Shown: piece after piece, positions 1-8,643 of the stretch | How the letters are laid out: the number at the start of each line of letters is the position of its first letter | How positions within the stretch are numbered: the stretch's first letter is position 1 | Position numbers and translations under genes: made by a program | The notes under the pieces: model-generated | Seen by the model: only the letters and a program-made list of their open reading frames with translations | What the model was told of the DNA's origin: nothing | Database searches by the model: none | Source: Sellimonas caecigallum | GTDB taxonomy: Bacteria; Bacillota; Clostridia; Lachnospirales; Lachnospiraceae | DNA length: 64,000 nt | Direction: 5' to 3' | Assembly (NCBI RefSeq): GCF_019754295.1 | Contig: NZ_VIRV01000009.1 | Span: 33,428 to 97,427 of the forward strand

Positions 1-66
1 TTTTGTTGTTCCTGGCTTTTTTGCTGCGGATTTGCTTTTCCGCGTTCCTTTTGTACTGGAAGCCAT
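1..66 (-). CDS. FtsK/SpoIIIE-like DNA translocase, N-terminal fragment
   Basis: This is the first 22 codons of a gene that runs off the left edge. ATG at 66 follows an AAGGGGGA Shine-Dalgarno at about 8 nt. The readable N-terminus is MASSTKGTRKSKSAAKKPG, a basic, Lys/Ser/Ala-rich leader like those before the membrane segments of clostridial FtsK/SpoIIIE proteins. The main reason for the call is context: in Bacillus, tepA lies just upstream of spoIIIE in the same orientation, and here the TepA-like gene ends 61 nt upstream. No catalytic motif is in the window, so the assignment is an inference. Confidence 0.5.
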   Translation of the reverse strand, partial: MASSTKGTRKSKSAAKKPGTTK

Positions 67-127
67 GAAATATCCCCCTTGTGATTTATCTACCCGTATA
101 TTATAGCATCTTTAAAATGTGATGTCA

Positions 128-841
128 TTACCTATTTTCTCCCCGTGCTTTCCTGTCCCTATACTCATCAATAAGTGTATGGATCTTCCGGAACGCTTCC
201 CGGATCCCTCCCACTTCATCGATCATTCCTTCTTCAACAGCTTCCCTTCCTTCCAGCAGCGTCCCAACATCTTTTACGAGTTGAGAGGGATCCAGCATCA
301 ACTTTTCGAGTCTCTTCTGCGTGATCCTCGAATGCTCAGATATAAATTTTGTGATCCGATCCTGTGTTTTTTCCATATTCCGGTAACTTTGAATCACACC
401 GATGAACATTCCGCTTGACCGTACCGGGTGTACGATCATTGTGCCGCTTGGCACGATAAAGGAGTAATCTGCCGACACTGCAAGCGGCCCTCCGATAGAA
501 TGACTTCCTCCAAGGACAAGAGATACCGTTGGCTTGCTGAGCGATGCAATCATCTCCGCGATAGCCAGTCCCGCCTCAACATCGCCCCCAAGAGTATGAA
601 GCAGGATAAGCACCCCTTCAATCTCATCGTTGGATTCGATCTCAGCAAGCTTCGGCAGCAGATGTTCATACTTGGTAGCTTTCGTATTTCCCGATACGGC
701 CTCGTGCCCTTCTATCTCTCCTATGATCGTCAGAAGATACACACGATAGTCACTTTTCCCTTCACTTAGTTCCAGACTTCCCGTCTCTTTAATCTGCTCG
801 GTCTCCTTCTCCTGTTTTTCCATGTTCTGCATCTCTTCCAT
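128..841 (-). CDS. tepA: ClpP-fold serine protease, TepA/YmfB-like
   Basis: A 237-residue protein of the ClpP/crotonase fold. After a charged N-terminal tail of about 30 residues, the core shows the family pattern: LGGDVEAGLAIAE (84-96), the nucleophile in GGSHSIGG (Ser115) and the catalytic His in MIVHPVR (His138). It matches the TepA (translocation-enhancing protein) branch rather than true ClpP, which has a different length and lacks the long acidic tail. TepA of Bacillus is a cytoplasmic peptidase reported to aid protein export. The next gene downstream looks like ftsK/spoIIIE, the same order as in Bacillus. The start is fixed by a GGAGGTG site 10 nt upstream, which lies inside the terminator hairpin of the preceding metY gene. 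Confidence 0.82.
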   Translation of the reverse strand: MEEMQNMEKQEKETEQIKETGSLELSEGKSDYRVYLLTIIGEIEGHEAVSGNTKATKYEHLLPKLAEIESNDEIEGVLILLHTLGGDVEAGLAIAEMIASLSKPTVSLVLGGSHSIGGPLAVSADYSFIVPSGTMIVHPVRSSGMFIGVIQSYRNMEKTQDRITKFISEHSRITQKRLEKLMLDPSQLVKDVGTLLEGREAVEEGMIDEVGGIREAFRKIHTLIDEYRDRKARGENR

Positions 842-845
842 AATA

Positions 846-886
846 AAAACACCTCCACATTTTTTCCTATTATGTGGAGGTGTTTT
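846..886 (-). terminator. Terminator of metY that contains the tepA ribosome site
   Basis: A perfect 14-bp inverted repeat (arms 846-859 and 873-886, 13-nt loop) follows metY on the minus strand, and its second arm runs into TTTTTATTA. The second transcribed arm also contains GGAGGTG, the only good Shine-Dalgarno for tepA. Termination and tepA translation therefore use the same sequence. Confidence 0.8.
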
Positions 887-919
887 CTTAATTATACATA
901 TGCAATTTTCTGAAAAAGC

Positions 920-2203
920 TTATACGAGCTCCAGCGCCTGTTCCAGATCTGCGATGATGTCATCTGCATTTTCAATTCCCACACTGAAACGGATCAGATC
1001 CGGCTGTACTCCTGCTTCCAGAAGCTCCTGCTCATTCATCTGACGATGTGTGTGGCTTGCCGGGTGCAGAACGCATGTTCTTGCATCGGCAACGTGCGTT
1101 ACAATGGCACAAAGTTTCAGACTGTCCATCATCTTGACGGAAGCATCCCGCCCTCCCTTCAGTCCGAAAGTGATGACGCCGCATGTTCCGTCCGGCATGT
1201 ATTTCTGAGCCAGATCGTAGTATTTGTCTCCTTCCAGCATCGCACAGTTTACCCAGGCAACCTTGTCATGTCCTTTCAGGTATGAAGCAACTTTTTTCGC
1301 ATTTTCACAATGACGCGGCACTCTCAGATGAAGTGTCTCCAGTCCTACATTCAGAAGAAAGGCATTCTGCGGAGCCTGGATAGATCCCAGATCCCTCATG
1401 AGCTGTGCTGTAGCCTTTGTGATATATGCACCTTTCCCAAATTTCTGCGTATAAATGATGCCGTGGTATGTCTCATCCGGCTGCGTAAGTCCCGGGAATT
1501 TATCTGCATAGGCTTCCCAGTCAAAATTTCCGCTGTCCACAATAGCACCGCCAACGCACATTGCATGTCCATCCATATATTTTGTCGTAGAATGAGTCAC
1601 GATGTCTGCTCCCCATTCAAACGGTCGGCAATTGATCGGCGTTGCAAATGTATTGTCCACGATCAGTGGTACCCCATGAGCATGTGCTGCCTTTGCAAAT
1701 TTCTCGATATCAAGCACTGTAAGCGCCGGATTTGCAATCGTCTCTCCCATGACTGCCTTCGTATTTTCACGAAATGCCGCATTCAGTTCTTCTTCTGTAC
1801 AGTCCGGATCTACAAATGTGGCTTCCACGCCCATTTTCTGGATCGTATGTGCGTAAAGGTTATAAGTTCCTCCGTAGAGAGCTGAGGAACATACGATGTG
1901 ATCCCCTGCCCCTGCAATATTCATGATCGCATAAAAATTTGCTGCCTGTCCGGAGGAGGTAAGCATAGCTGCATATCCGCCTTCCAGATCGCAGATCTTC
2001 TGAGCCACGGCGTCGTTGGTTGGATTCTGCAGTCTTGTATAAAAATATCCACTGTCTTCCAGATCAAAGAGACGCCCCATCTGCTCGCTTGTATCATATT
2101 TAAATGTCGTGCTCTGATAAATTGGAAGCACCCTTGGCTCTCCTTTTCCCGGTTTCCAGCCTGACTGGATACATTTTGTCTCAATCTTGTAGTTGTCGCT
2201 CAT
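920..2203 (-). CDS. metY: O-acetylhomoserine sulfhydrylase
   Basis: A 427-residue fold-type I PLP enzyme of the Cys/Met-metabolism family. It makes homocysteine from O-acetylhomoserine and sulfide in methionine synthesis. The PLP lysine is Lys208 in HSTTKYMDGH, with the cofactor aspartate in IVDNTFATP (181-189) and the motif TRLQNPTNDAVAQ near 56. The length and the insertion around 225-260 fit the long MetY type (about 430 residues) rather than MetB/MetC (about 380). A GGAGG site precedes ATG at 2203. It lies 40 nt after a CFI-box gene on the same strand and ends in the 846-886 terminator. No S-box or T-box fits in the 40-nt gap, so any methionine control must act elsewhere. Confidence 0.92.
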   Translation of the reverse strand: MSDNYKIETKCIQSGWKPGKGEPRVLPIYQSTTFKYDTSEQMGRLFDLEDSGYFYTRLQNPTNDAVAQKICDLEGGYAAMLTSSGQAANFYAIMNIAGAGDHIVCSSALYGGTYNLYAHTIQKMGVEATFVDPDCTEEELNAAFRENTKAVMGETIANPALTVLDIEKFAKAAHAHGVPLIVDNTFATPINCRPFEWGADIVTHSTTKYMDGHAMCVGGAIVDSGNFDWEAYADKFPGLTQPDETYHGIIYTQKFGKGAYITKATAQLMRDLGSIQAPQNAFLLNVGLETLHLRVPRHCENAKKVASYLKGHDKVAWVNCAMLEGDKYYDLAQKYMPDGTCGVITFGLKGGRDASVKMMDSLKLCAIVTHVADARTCVLHPASHTHRQMNEQELLEAGVQPDLIRFSVGIENADDIIADLEQALELV

Positions 2204-2243
2204 ACACTTACTCCTCCTATTTTTCTTCTATTTGTACCGATGA

Positions 2244-3014
2244 TTACTGAAACAGATATTCTTCTTCCAGATCACGTACCATTTTCGTATATACTTTTCT
2301 GCACGCCTCCATCTTCCCTTCCTCGATCAGGGAAATACACGGACTCAGATAGTTTTCCCAGATTTCCCGATAGACTCGGTCGGAATCTCTAAGCTTATCG
2401 ATTCTCTTTACGATTGTCGGAGCAATATTGTAATATTCCCGAATCGTATCCCTGCCTCCCGGAGACATAGAAAGATAATTGTCTCTATACTCCCGGAGCG
2501 TCCTGAGTTCATAGCACTCGTCCGGCTTTTCGAGGGATCTGCACACAGCCGTCGTCACATAGCAGAGTCTTCTTCGGAAGCCTCCGTTTATCTCTTCGAA
2601 GGTTGCTTTTCCTACCTTCATTGTAACCGCAATAAGCCGATTCCAGCTTTCGACTGTACAGTCTGCCAGCTCCTCCATTTCCTTGTCCCTGCTGTATAAA
2701 ATGAGAGGGATGAAAAAGGAAACGAATGCAAGATTGTAATCAATTACCGCGTTTTCACGTTTTCGTTTTCCCTCCACCTTGGAAAGTTTCCCATTTACAT
2801 AGTTTGGAACAACATCTGCAAGTTCTTTCAGAAATTCTTCCCTTTCTTCCTCCCTGAATTCACGGATGGCAAGCAGGATCAATTTCAACGGCTCTCGCTG
2901 CCGATCAAACAAATCTTTAAAGGCTTCTTCGTATGTATTTTTATTAAAGCCTTTTGACAACACGAAAGCTTCCTCATACATGGAGATCAAATCATTCCTG
3001 TGTATGTCCTGCAT
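2244..3014 (-). CDS. CFI-box-CTERM domain protein, function unknown
   Basis: A 256-residue soluble protein. The first 110 residues are helical and highly charged and have no recognised domain. The C-terminal half holds the CFI-box signature: a CYVTTAVCRSL start, then DECYELRTLREYRDNYL and REYYNIAPTIVKRID, which is typical of this poorly understood domain that ends many bacterial proteins. ATG at 3014 is preferred over the one at 3035 because a GGAGG lies 6-7 nt upstream of it. It sits between yebC and metY on the same strand with short gaps and is probably co-transcribed. I see no catalytic residues that suggest a reaction. Confidence 0.6.
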   Translation of the reverse strand: MQDIHRNDLISMYEEAFVLSKGFNKNTYEEAFKDLFDRQREPLKLILLAIREFREEEREEFLKELADVVPNYVNGKLSKVEGKRKRENAVIDYNLAFVSFFIPLILYSRDKEMEELADCTVESWNRLIAVTMKVGKATFEEINGGFRRRLCYVTTAVCRSLEKPDECYELRTLREYRDNYLSMSPGGRDTIREYYNIAPTIVKRIDKLRDSDRVYREIWENYLSPCISLIEEGKMEACRKVYTKMVRDLEEEYLFQ

Positions 3015-3047
3015 AGGATTTCCTCCTTCCTGCATTACGGGATGTGC

Positions 3048-3779
3048 TTATTCGTCCCAGTTATGATACACTTCCTGGACATCGTCGTCGTCTTCCAGAA
3101 GATCCAATGTTTTCTGGATACTTTTTATATCTGCCTCATCTGTCAATTCCACATATGTCTGAGGGATCATTGTCACAGATGCCTCTGTCATTGGAATTCC
3201 TGCGGCTTCCAGTTTTTCTCTTACTTCAGAAAAAGAATCCGGATCCGTAAGAATCTCGAAGCTGTCTTCCTCTTCTGCGAAATCTTCTGCACCTGCATCC
3301 AGAGCAAGCATCATCAATTCGTCTCCGTCCATCTCGAAGTCTTCTTTATCGATCAGGATCTGTCCTTTTTTGTCAAACATAAAAGATACACAGCCCGGTG
3401 TTCCGATATTCCCGTTTCCTTTTGTAAAAGCACTTCTCACATTGGATGCGGTACGATTCTTATTATCTGTGAGCGCTTCCACGATAATCGCTGTCCCATT
3501 TGGTCCATACCCTTCGTATACAACTCTTTCGTAATTGTTGGCATCTCCATCTCCAAGAGCTTTTTTGATGCTTCTGTCAATATTGTCATTTGGCATATTG
3601 TTTGCTTTCGCTTTTGCGATCACATCTCGAAGCCGACTGTTATTTGCCGGATCCGCACCACCGCCTTCTTTTACGGCAACCGCGATCTCACGGCCGATCT
3701 TCGTAAAGATCTTTCCTTTTGCTGCGTCATTTTTCTCTTTTTTATGCTTAATATTGGCAAATTTTGAATGTCCTGACAT
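3048..3779 (-). CDS. yebC: YebC/PmpR-family protein
   Basis: A 243-residue member of the YebC/PmpR/TACO1 family. The N-terminus [18 protein letters not shown] is the family hallmark, followed by [18 protein letters not shown] and [19 protein letters not shown]. Members were first described as transcription regulators (PmpR); later work links this family to ribosome function at difficult peptide motifs. Full length and intact. It has its own promoter-like sequence at 3835-3863 just beyond the end of the CorC-like gene, so it may start a transcription unit that continues into the CFI-box gene and metY. Confidence 0.93.
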   Translation of the reverse strand: MSGHSKFANIKHKKEKNDAAKGKIFTKIGREIAVAVKEGGGADPANNSRLRDVIAKAKANNMPNDNIDRSIKKALGDGDANNYERVVYEGYGPNGTAIIVEALTDNKNRTASNVRSAFTKGNGNIGTPGCVSFMFDKKGQILIDKEDFEMDGDELMMLALDAGAEDFAEEEDSFEILTDPDSFSEVREKLEAAGIPMTEASVTMIPQTYVELTDEADIKSIQKTLDLLEDDDDVQEVYHNWDE

Positions 3780-3834
3780 ATTCTATATCCTCTCTTTTAT
3801 CTTTACTTTATTGGAAATAAAATCCGCTTTTTCT

Positions 3835-3863
3835 ATTCTAGCATTCTTTCTTTTCGGTGACAA
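3835..3863 (-). promoter_or_regulatory. Promoter for yebC
   Basis: On the minus strand TTGTCA (3858-3863) and TAGAAT (3835-3840) are separated by 17 nt, 56 nt upstream of the yebC start. The -35 box lies 2 nt from the stop of the upstream CBS-domain gene. Confidence 0.6.
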
Positions 3864-3865
3864 GC

Positions 3866-4663
3866 TTAGATTTTGGCGATCCTTACCTTTTGTATGATAT
3901 TGTTGTCCACATGGAGCACTTCAAAAACATATCCTTCGTACTCGATTTTACATTGTTCATTTTCTGCAGGGATTCGCTCCAGTTTTACGATAAGGAAGCC
4001 ATTCAGAGTCTCATATTCATTGTCCTCATCTTCATCGGAAAAGACAATGCCCAAGATATCGGAAAGTTCGGACAAATCTGTCATCCCATCTGCAATATAC
4101 TCCCCGTTTTCTCCTTTTTTGATCATTTCCTCTTCCACATCATACTCATCCCGGATATTTCCCATAATCTCTTCGATGATATCTTCCATTGCCACGATCC
4201 CTGCCGTTTGTCCATATTCATCGATCACAATAGCCATATGTACCTGTTTTGCCTCCATTTGGGTAAACAAACGGTCAATACTTCTCGTCTCCGGGATAAA
4301 GCTTGCCGGCATGAGACACTCCGGAAGTTCGCATAGTTTTTTCTTCCGCAGTTCTTCTTTCATATAACATCTCATGAGATCTCTTATATGAGTAATTCCG
4401 ATGATATTATCTATATCATCCTGATAGACCGGAAATCTGGAATTTTTGGCTTCCAGTACAAACCGTGCCGCCTCCTCCAGTGTCTCTTCCCCGTCTATCG
4501 CGACTATGTTCTTTCTGTGCGTCATAACATCTTTTGCATCTTTTTCGCCAAACGCGAAGACATTTTTTATCATTTTGTATTCGTTTTCTTTGATCTTCCC
4601 TTCCTGCTTCCCGTCTTTCAACGCAGAAAGGACTCTGTCAGCAATCGTTTCCTGCTTCCCCAT
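3866..4663 (-). CDS. CorC/HlyC-like CBS-domain protein without DUF21
   Basis: A 265-residue cytoplasmic protein. A CBS pair spans about 40-165 (DVMTHRKNIVAIDGEETLEE, then HMAIVIDEYGQTAGIVAMED), followed by the CorC/HlyC C-terminal domain at about 180-265 (YIADGMTDLSELSDILGI, then NGFLIVKLERIP). In the CNNM/CorC family this unit follows a DUF21 membrane domain implicated in Mg2+/Co2+ efflux. Here there is no membrane segment, as in Enterobacterial CorC, so the protein is likely a regulatory or partner subunit. The membrane partner is not in the window. It lies 12 nt after mazF on the same strand. Confidence 0.8.
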   Translation of the reverse strand: MGKQETIADRVLSALKDGKQEGKIKENEYKMIKNVFAFGEKDAKDVMTHRKNIVAIDGEETLEEAARFVLEAKNSRFPVYQDDIDNIIGITHIRDLMRCYMKEELRKKKLCELPECLMPASFIPETRSIDRLFTQMEAKQVHMAIVIDEYGQTAGIVAMEDIIEEIMGNIRDEYDVEEEMIKKGENGEYIADGMTDLSELSDILGIVFSDEDEDNEYETLNGFLIVKLERIPAENEQCKIEYEGYVFEVLHVDNNIIQKVRIAKI

Positions 4664-4675
4664 TCTTTTCTCCTT

Positions 4676-5032
4676 TTATGTAGAAAGCGCAAAGCTTACA
4701 CGCAATGCCTCATCCACTTTTCTCATAATCTCTTTATCGAGATGGCAGACGTTTTCTTTCAGTCTCTGTTTATCGATGGTCCGTATCTGCTCCAGAAGGA
4801 CAACCGAATTTTTCACAACCCCGTATCGCCGTGCATCTATCTCGACATGCGTCGGGAGTTTTGCTTTATTCATTCTCGACGTGATAGCTGCACAGATCAC
4901 AGTAGGGCTATGTCTATTCCCCATCTCATTTTGTATAATAAGAACCGGCCGGATACCTCCCTGCTCGGAGCCGACGACCGGGCTTAAATCTGCATAGAAA
5001 ATATCTCCTCGATGCACCTGCACTTTCTTCAC
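4676..5032 (-). CDS. mazF: MazF/PemK-family endoribonuclease (EndoA-like)
   Basis: A 118-residue toxin-type mRNA interferase. It starts [19 protein letters not shown], continues [12 protein letters not shown] (Arg28) and AAITSR (Thr51), the conserved Arg and Thr that act in RNA cleavage in Bacillus MazF/NdoA. Length is normal. In Bacillus the order is alr, antitoxin ndoAI, ndoA. Here alr ends 68 nt upstream and no antitoxin fits between, so this is a MazF without an adjacent antitoxin. The downstream CBS-domain gene starts 12 nt after its stop. Confidence 0.9.
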   Translation of the reverse strand: MKKVQVHRGDIFYADLSPVVGSEQGGIRPVLIIQNEMGNRHSPTVICAAITSRMNKAKLPTHVEIDARRYGVVKNSVVLLEQIRTIDKQRLKENVCHLDKEIMRKVDEALRVSFALST

Positions 5033-5100
5033 ACTCCATTTTTTAAGATACTGAAAGTATTTCCATCTTTTCTATGAAGTATTCCGAAAGCAATTTCTTC

Positions 5101-6267
5101 TCAGGCAAAATAATCCATCTGCGCAATCACTTTTCCATGTCTTGTGTATTCCCTCGGGATCCTCTTATCCAAGTTGCAGAGGAATTCATAATTAAATCTT
5201 CCGGAAAGAGCGCTCAGATCTTCTACCTCTATCGTCTCCTCCCCGTCTGTTCCCACGAGGGTTACCGGATCCATAAATTTGACATCATCGATATCTGTCA
5301 CATCTACCATAAACTGATCCATACACACCCTTCCAAGAAGCGGTGCCTTTTTCCCATGGATCAACACATATCCTTTGTCTGAGAGACTTCTCGGATATCC
5401 ATCCGCATAGCCTACCGGTACAGTAGCTACCTTCGTCGGGCGGCTTGCGGTAAAACAGCCCCCATAGCTCACAACTTCCCCTTTGTCGATCCATTTCGTA
5501 TGTACTACGTGGCTCAGAAGAGAGAGCGATGGTTTGAGTGGTACTGCATTTTTATCTACCTCTTCGGACGGATAAAGTCCATAAAGTGCGATCCCGGCTC
5601 TTACAAGATCCATATTTGCCTCCGGCACATCTATTATCCCTGCACTGTTGGAACAGTGGCGGTATTGCGGATCTACTCCTTCTTCTTTGAGACGCTCTGT
5701 CATCCATCTGTACGCTTCAAGCTGCTGCTTCGTAAATGTCTTATCCGTCTCATCCGCCTTGGCGAAATGAGTAAAGATCCCTTCCATATGTATATTTGGA
5801 AGGTTGGCGATCCGGCAGATAGCCTGAACGGATGTTTCCCCGGTCCTAAATCCCAGACGAGACATACCGGTATCAAGTTTGATATGAATATTTGCTGTCT
5901 TTTTCATTTCCCCAGCCACAGAAGCGATCTCCATAGCCGATTCTTCTGTATAGACAGTCATGCTGATTCCATGTTCCACAGCCGCCTCGTACTGATCCGG
6001 GAACGTACATCCCAGCACGAGGATCGGCTTTTTCACTCCGGATTTTCGGATCAGCACTGCCTCATCCAGTGTTGCCGTAGCATAGCCCCACACAGTCTGC
6101 ATATCCTCTGCCATTTGCGCAATAGGAATAGCACCGTGTCCATACCCGTCCGCTTTTACTACGAGGATCATCTTCGTATTCGGAGAAATATGTTTCTCCA
6201 TCTGCTGTATATTATATTCAATCCGATCCAAATTGATCTTTGCACATACTCTGCTGTACTGTTTCAT
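5101..6267 (-). CDS. alr: Alanine racemase
   Basis: A 388-residue PLP enzyme that interconverts L- and D-alanine for peptidoglycan. The PLP lysine is Lys38 in VVKADGYGHG and the second catalytic residue is Tyr268 in VVSYGGCF, with the C-terminal motif GRVCMDQFMVDVT. The ATG at 6267 overlaps the stop of the preceding NAD(P)HX gene as ATGA, which implies translational coupling. A TTG 21 nt further upstream is a less likely start. It is followed by mazF, as in the alr-ndoA region of Bacillus. Confidence 0.93.
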   Translation of the reverse strand: MKQYSRVCAKINLDRIEYNIQQMEKHISPNTKMILVVKADGYGHGAIPIAQMAEDMQTVWGYATATLDEAVLIRKSGVKKPILVLGCTFPDQYEAAVEHGISMTVYTEESAMEIASVAGEMKKTANIHIKLDTGMSRLGFRTGETSVQAICRIANLPNIHMEGIFTHFAKADETDKTFTKQQLEAYRWMTERLKEEGVDPQYRHCSNSAGIIDVPEANMDLVRAGIALYGLYPSEEVDKNAVPLKPSLSLLSHVVHTKWIDKGEVVSYGGCFTASRPTKVATVPVGYADGYPRSLSDKGYVLIHGKKAPLLGRVCMDQFMVDVTDIDDVKFMDPVTLVGTDGEETIEVEDLSALSGRFNYEFLCNLDKRIPREYTRHGKVIAQMDYFA

Positions 6268-7802
6268 CGTTGTTTTGTCCCTTTCCAATTTACTTCCCCT
6301 GATAAAGACGCCGCCATCTCAATGATATCCTCTGCCATGACTCCATGTTCCCCATAGGTTTCTCTGGCCGCATCCCCGGCAAAACCATGGATACAGACCC
6401 CAAGCGACGCCGCTTCATACCGATCCATCCCAAGTGCCAGAAGACCGGTTATGATGCCTGCAAGGACATCTCCTGATCCAGCTTTTGCCATCGCTGCATT
6501 CCCAGACATGTTCAGATACGGAAATAATCCTTTTCCGGTCACGACTGTCCTTGCATCTTTTGCTGCTAATACTATATTATAGTTTTCCGAATACTGTTGT
6601 GCAAGAGAAATCCTGTTTTTTTTCGTCTCTTCCACAGTTTTCGACAGCAGCCTGGACAATTCTTTTACATGAGGTGTAAAGATCAGGCATTTCCCTGCTC
6701 CCCTCAAATACCTCTCTTTTTTCTCTTCTTCCATAGAGGCGATCAGATTCAGTCCGTCCGCATCCACGACACAGTTCTTCGGTTGCTCACTCAGGTAGCC
6801 GAATACCGTATCTGTGATTTTTCGGGCCGTTTCAGACGTTCCGATACCGCAGCCAAGGCAGATGATATCGGCCCACTCAAGTTTTTCTTTCAGAAGTAAA
6901 GCTGCATCTGTCTCGTCTGTATACACTGAGACAATCGCTTCCGGAAGCGTACTCTGCAGAATGATCCGATTTGCTTCCGACGTAAAGATCTGTACAAGTC
7001 CGGCTCCTGTTCTGTAGGCTGCTTTTGCTGACAGGTATGAAGCTCCGGACATCCCGCTGCTGCCTGTGATCATCAGTATTTTTCCGTATGTCCCTTTATT
7101 GGAGTCCGGTTTCCTTTTAGGACGGAATCTTTCGATATCCTCTTTTTCATAAGTTACATACCTTTGCCCGCACACTTGCTCATTTAAATAGATCCCGATG
7201 TCTGCTACAAATACTTTCCCTGCAAAGGATGCGCCCGGATAGAGCACCATACCCGCTTTCTGATAAGCAAAGGTAACAGTCATATCTGCCCGAAAAGCCG
7301 TCCCAAGAATTTCTCCAGACGCAGCTGATACGCCAGAGGGAATATCAACTGCCACCTTCTTTCCGGACATGCTGTTTAACTTTTTCAATATCTGTGCATA
7401 GTGTCCGGACACTTCCCTTGACAGTCCGATTCCAAACAGCGCATCCACGATGGCCGTGTAGTCTCCTTTTGGAATCTCTCTCATAGTAATGCCCCCGCAG
7501 TTTTCAAAAATCTTTCTCTGAGTCTTTGTCTCCTCTGTGCAGTGATCCGGGTTTCCAGCAAGAACGACCGTGACCGTCTTCCCACGCTGCAGCAGAAGTC
7601 TGGCCACCGCAAATCCATCGCCCCCATTATTTCCGCTGCCGCATACGATCAGTACATTGCTCAGATCCAACTCCTCCTGTTCCATCACTTCTAAAGTCTT
7701 CAAGGCGGCACGTTCCATGAGAACAAGTGACGGCATCCCTGTCTCCTCTATCGTATACCTGTCTGCATCCTTCATTGCTTTTCCATCTAAAATATATTTC
7801 AT
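6264..7802 (-). CDS. nnrDE: Bifunctional NAD(P)HX epimerase/dehydratase
   Basis: A 512-residue fusion that repairs damaged (hydrated) NADH and NADPH. The N-terminal YjeF domain (about 1-210) is the epimerase, with IVCGSGNNGGDGFAVARLL. The C-terminal ribokinase-like domain (about 225-500) is the ADP-dependent dehydratase, with GKILMITGSSGMSGAS and MAKAGSGDVLAGIITGL. ATG at 7802 follows AAAGGAGGG. It overlaps alr by 4 nt. The gene before it is rex, after a terminator, so this unit and the redox regulator Rex are neighbours but probably transcribed separately. Confidence 0.93.
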   Translation of the reverse strand: MKYILDGKAMKDADRYTIEETGMPSLVLMERAALKTLEVMEQEELDLSNVLIVCGSGNNGGDGFAVARLLLQRGKTVTVVLAGNPDHCTEETKTQRKIFENCGGITMREIPKGDYTAIVDALFGIGLSREVSGHYAQILKKLNSMSGKKVAVDIPSGVSAASGEILGTAFRADMTVTFAYQKAGMVLYPGASFAGKVFVADIGIYLNEQVCGQRYVTYEKEDIERFRPKRKPDSNKGTYGKILMITGSSGMSGASYLSAKAAYRTGAGLVQIFTSEANRIILQSTLPEAIVSVYTDETDAALLLKEKLEWADIICLGCGIGTSETARKITDTVFGYLSEQPKNCVVDADGLNLIASMEEEKKERYLRGAGKCLIFTPHVKELSRLLSKTVEETKKNRISLAQQYSENYNIVLAAKDARTVVTGKGLFPYLNMSGNAAMAKAGSGDVLAGIITGLLALGMDRYEAASLGVCIHGFAGDAARETYGEHGVMAEDIIEMAASLSGEVNWKGTKQR

Positions 7803-7824
7803 ATACGCCCTCCTTTACGGCAAC

Positions 7825-7869
7825 AAAAAGGCGCACAGCACAAACGGGTATCCCGAGTGTTCTGCACGC
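7825..7869 (-). terminator. Rho-independent terminator of rex
   Basis: On the minus strand a GC-rich imperfect hairpin (7831-7869, inner part CGGG-ATA-CCCG) is followed by CTTTTTG, 14 nt after the rex stop. Confidence 0.7.
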
Positions 7870-7882
7870 TTTTTTATTTTCC

Positions 7883-8533
7883 CTATTTGTCTTCCTGGTG
7901 AGTCTCCTTATATCTGAGAACATTATAGGAAAGACGCATCAGGCTTTCGGACAGATGTACGTTCTCCACCACAATATTCTCCGGCAGATTCAGATCCGTA
8001 TGTGCAAAGTTCCAGATTGCCCGTATTCCATTTTCTACCAGCATGTTGGCAACCGAAATGGCTTTTGCCTTCGGTATAGTCAATACCGCAATCTCAATAT
8101 CATTATTTTTGATAAAGCTCTTGATCTCATCCATCATACGGATCTCGATTCCCCGAACTGTAATCCCTGCAAGCGTCGGATTGACATCAAAAAGTCCTTT
8201 TGTCACAAATCCGCTGCGTTCGAATGCTGCATAGTTGGCAAGCGCCTGGCCCAAATTTCCTGCTCCGATGATAATCATATTGTGTTTTCTGTCAAGTCCC
8301 AAGATCTTACCGATCTCCGTATAAAGATATTTTACATTGTACCCATAACCTTGCTGACCAAAGCCACCAAAATTATTCAGATCCTGCCTGATCTGGGAGG
8401 CCGTCACTTTCATTCGTTTGCTCAAATCATTGGAAGAGATTCGTTCCACACCGTCTTCCAGCAACTCACCTAAGTATCTATAATATCGCGGCAGTCTTCT
8501 GATAACTGCCTGGGAAATTCCTCTTCCTTCCAT
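7883..8533 (-). CDS. rex: Redox-sensing transcriptional repressor Rex
   Basis: A 216-residue Rex protein that represses fermentation and respiration genes and is released by a high NADH/NAD+ ratio. A winged-helix DNA-binding domain (1-80; SQAVIRRLPRYYRYL, then SNDLSKRMKVTASQIRQDL) precedes a Rossmann domain with IIIGAGNLGQALANYAAF (GAGNLG 90-95), followed by the C-terminal swap helix ending at 216. Full length. It is divergent from an ABC-F gene, the same rex-ydiF neighbourhood as in Bacillus. I found no convincing Rex box in its own promoter. Confidence 0.94.
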   Translation of the reverse strand: MEGRGISQAVIRRLPRYYRYLGELLEDGVERISSNDLSKRMKVTASQIRQDLNNFGGFGQQGYGYNVKYLYTEIGKILGLDRKHNMIIIGAGNLGQALANYAAFERSGFVTKGLFDVNPTLAGITVRGIEIRMMDEIKSFIKNNDIEIAVLTIPKAKAISVANMLVENGIRAIWNFAHTDLNLPENIVVENVHLSESLMRLSYNVLRYKETHQEDK

Positions 8534-8568
8534 CTCTTAGCACCTTTCTGTTTTTATTCAATATCTTT

Positions 8569-8597
8569 ATTATATGGGATTCTATCTTTAAAGTCAA
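8569..8597 (-). promoter_or_regulatory. Promoter of rex
   Basis: Minus-strand TTGACT (8592-8597), 17-nt spacer, TATAAT (8569-8574), 36 nt upstream of the rex ATG. Confidence 0.75.
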
Positions 8598-8615
8598 ACT
8601 TTTAACTAAATAATA

Positions 8616-8643
8616 TTGTATTTTGTCCAGATTCCGCTATAAT
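8616..8643 (+). promoter_or_regulatory. Promoter of the ABC-F gene
   Basis: A perfect TATAAT (8638-8643) lies 16 nt after a weak TTGTAT (8616-8621), 49 nt upstream of the ATG at 8692. It points away from the rex promoter. Confidence 0.55.

Noticed and set aside
846..886. Inverted repeat as an insertion-sequence end or CRISPR unit
   Set aside because: It is a single hairpin with a U-tract right after metY; no transposase or repeat array is in the window.
2204..2243. S-box or T-box leader before metY
   Set aside because: The gap to the upstream gene is 40 nt, too short for either element.
3000..3767. Long plus-strand frames opposite yebC, smc, polA, pta and other genes
   Set aside because: They lie antisense to clear family genes, lack ribosome sites and show no protein-like composition.
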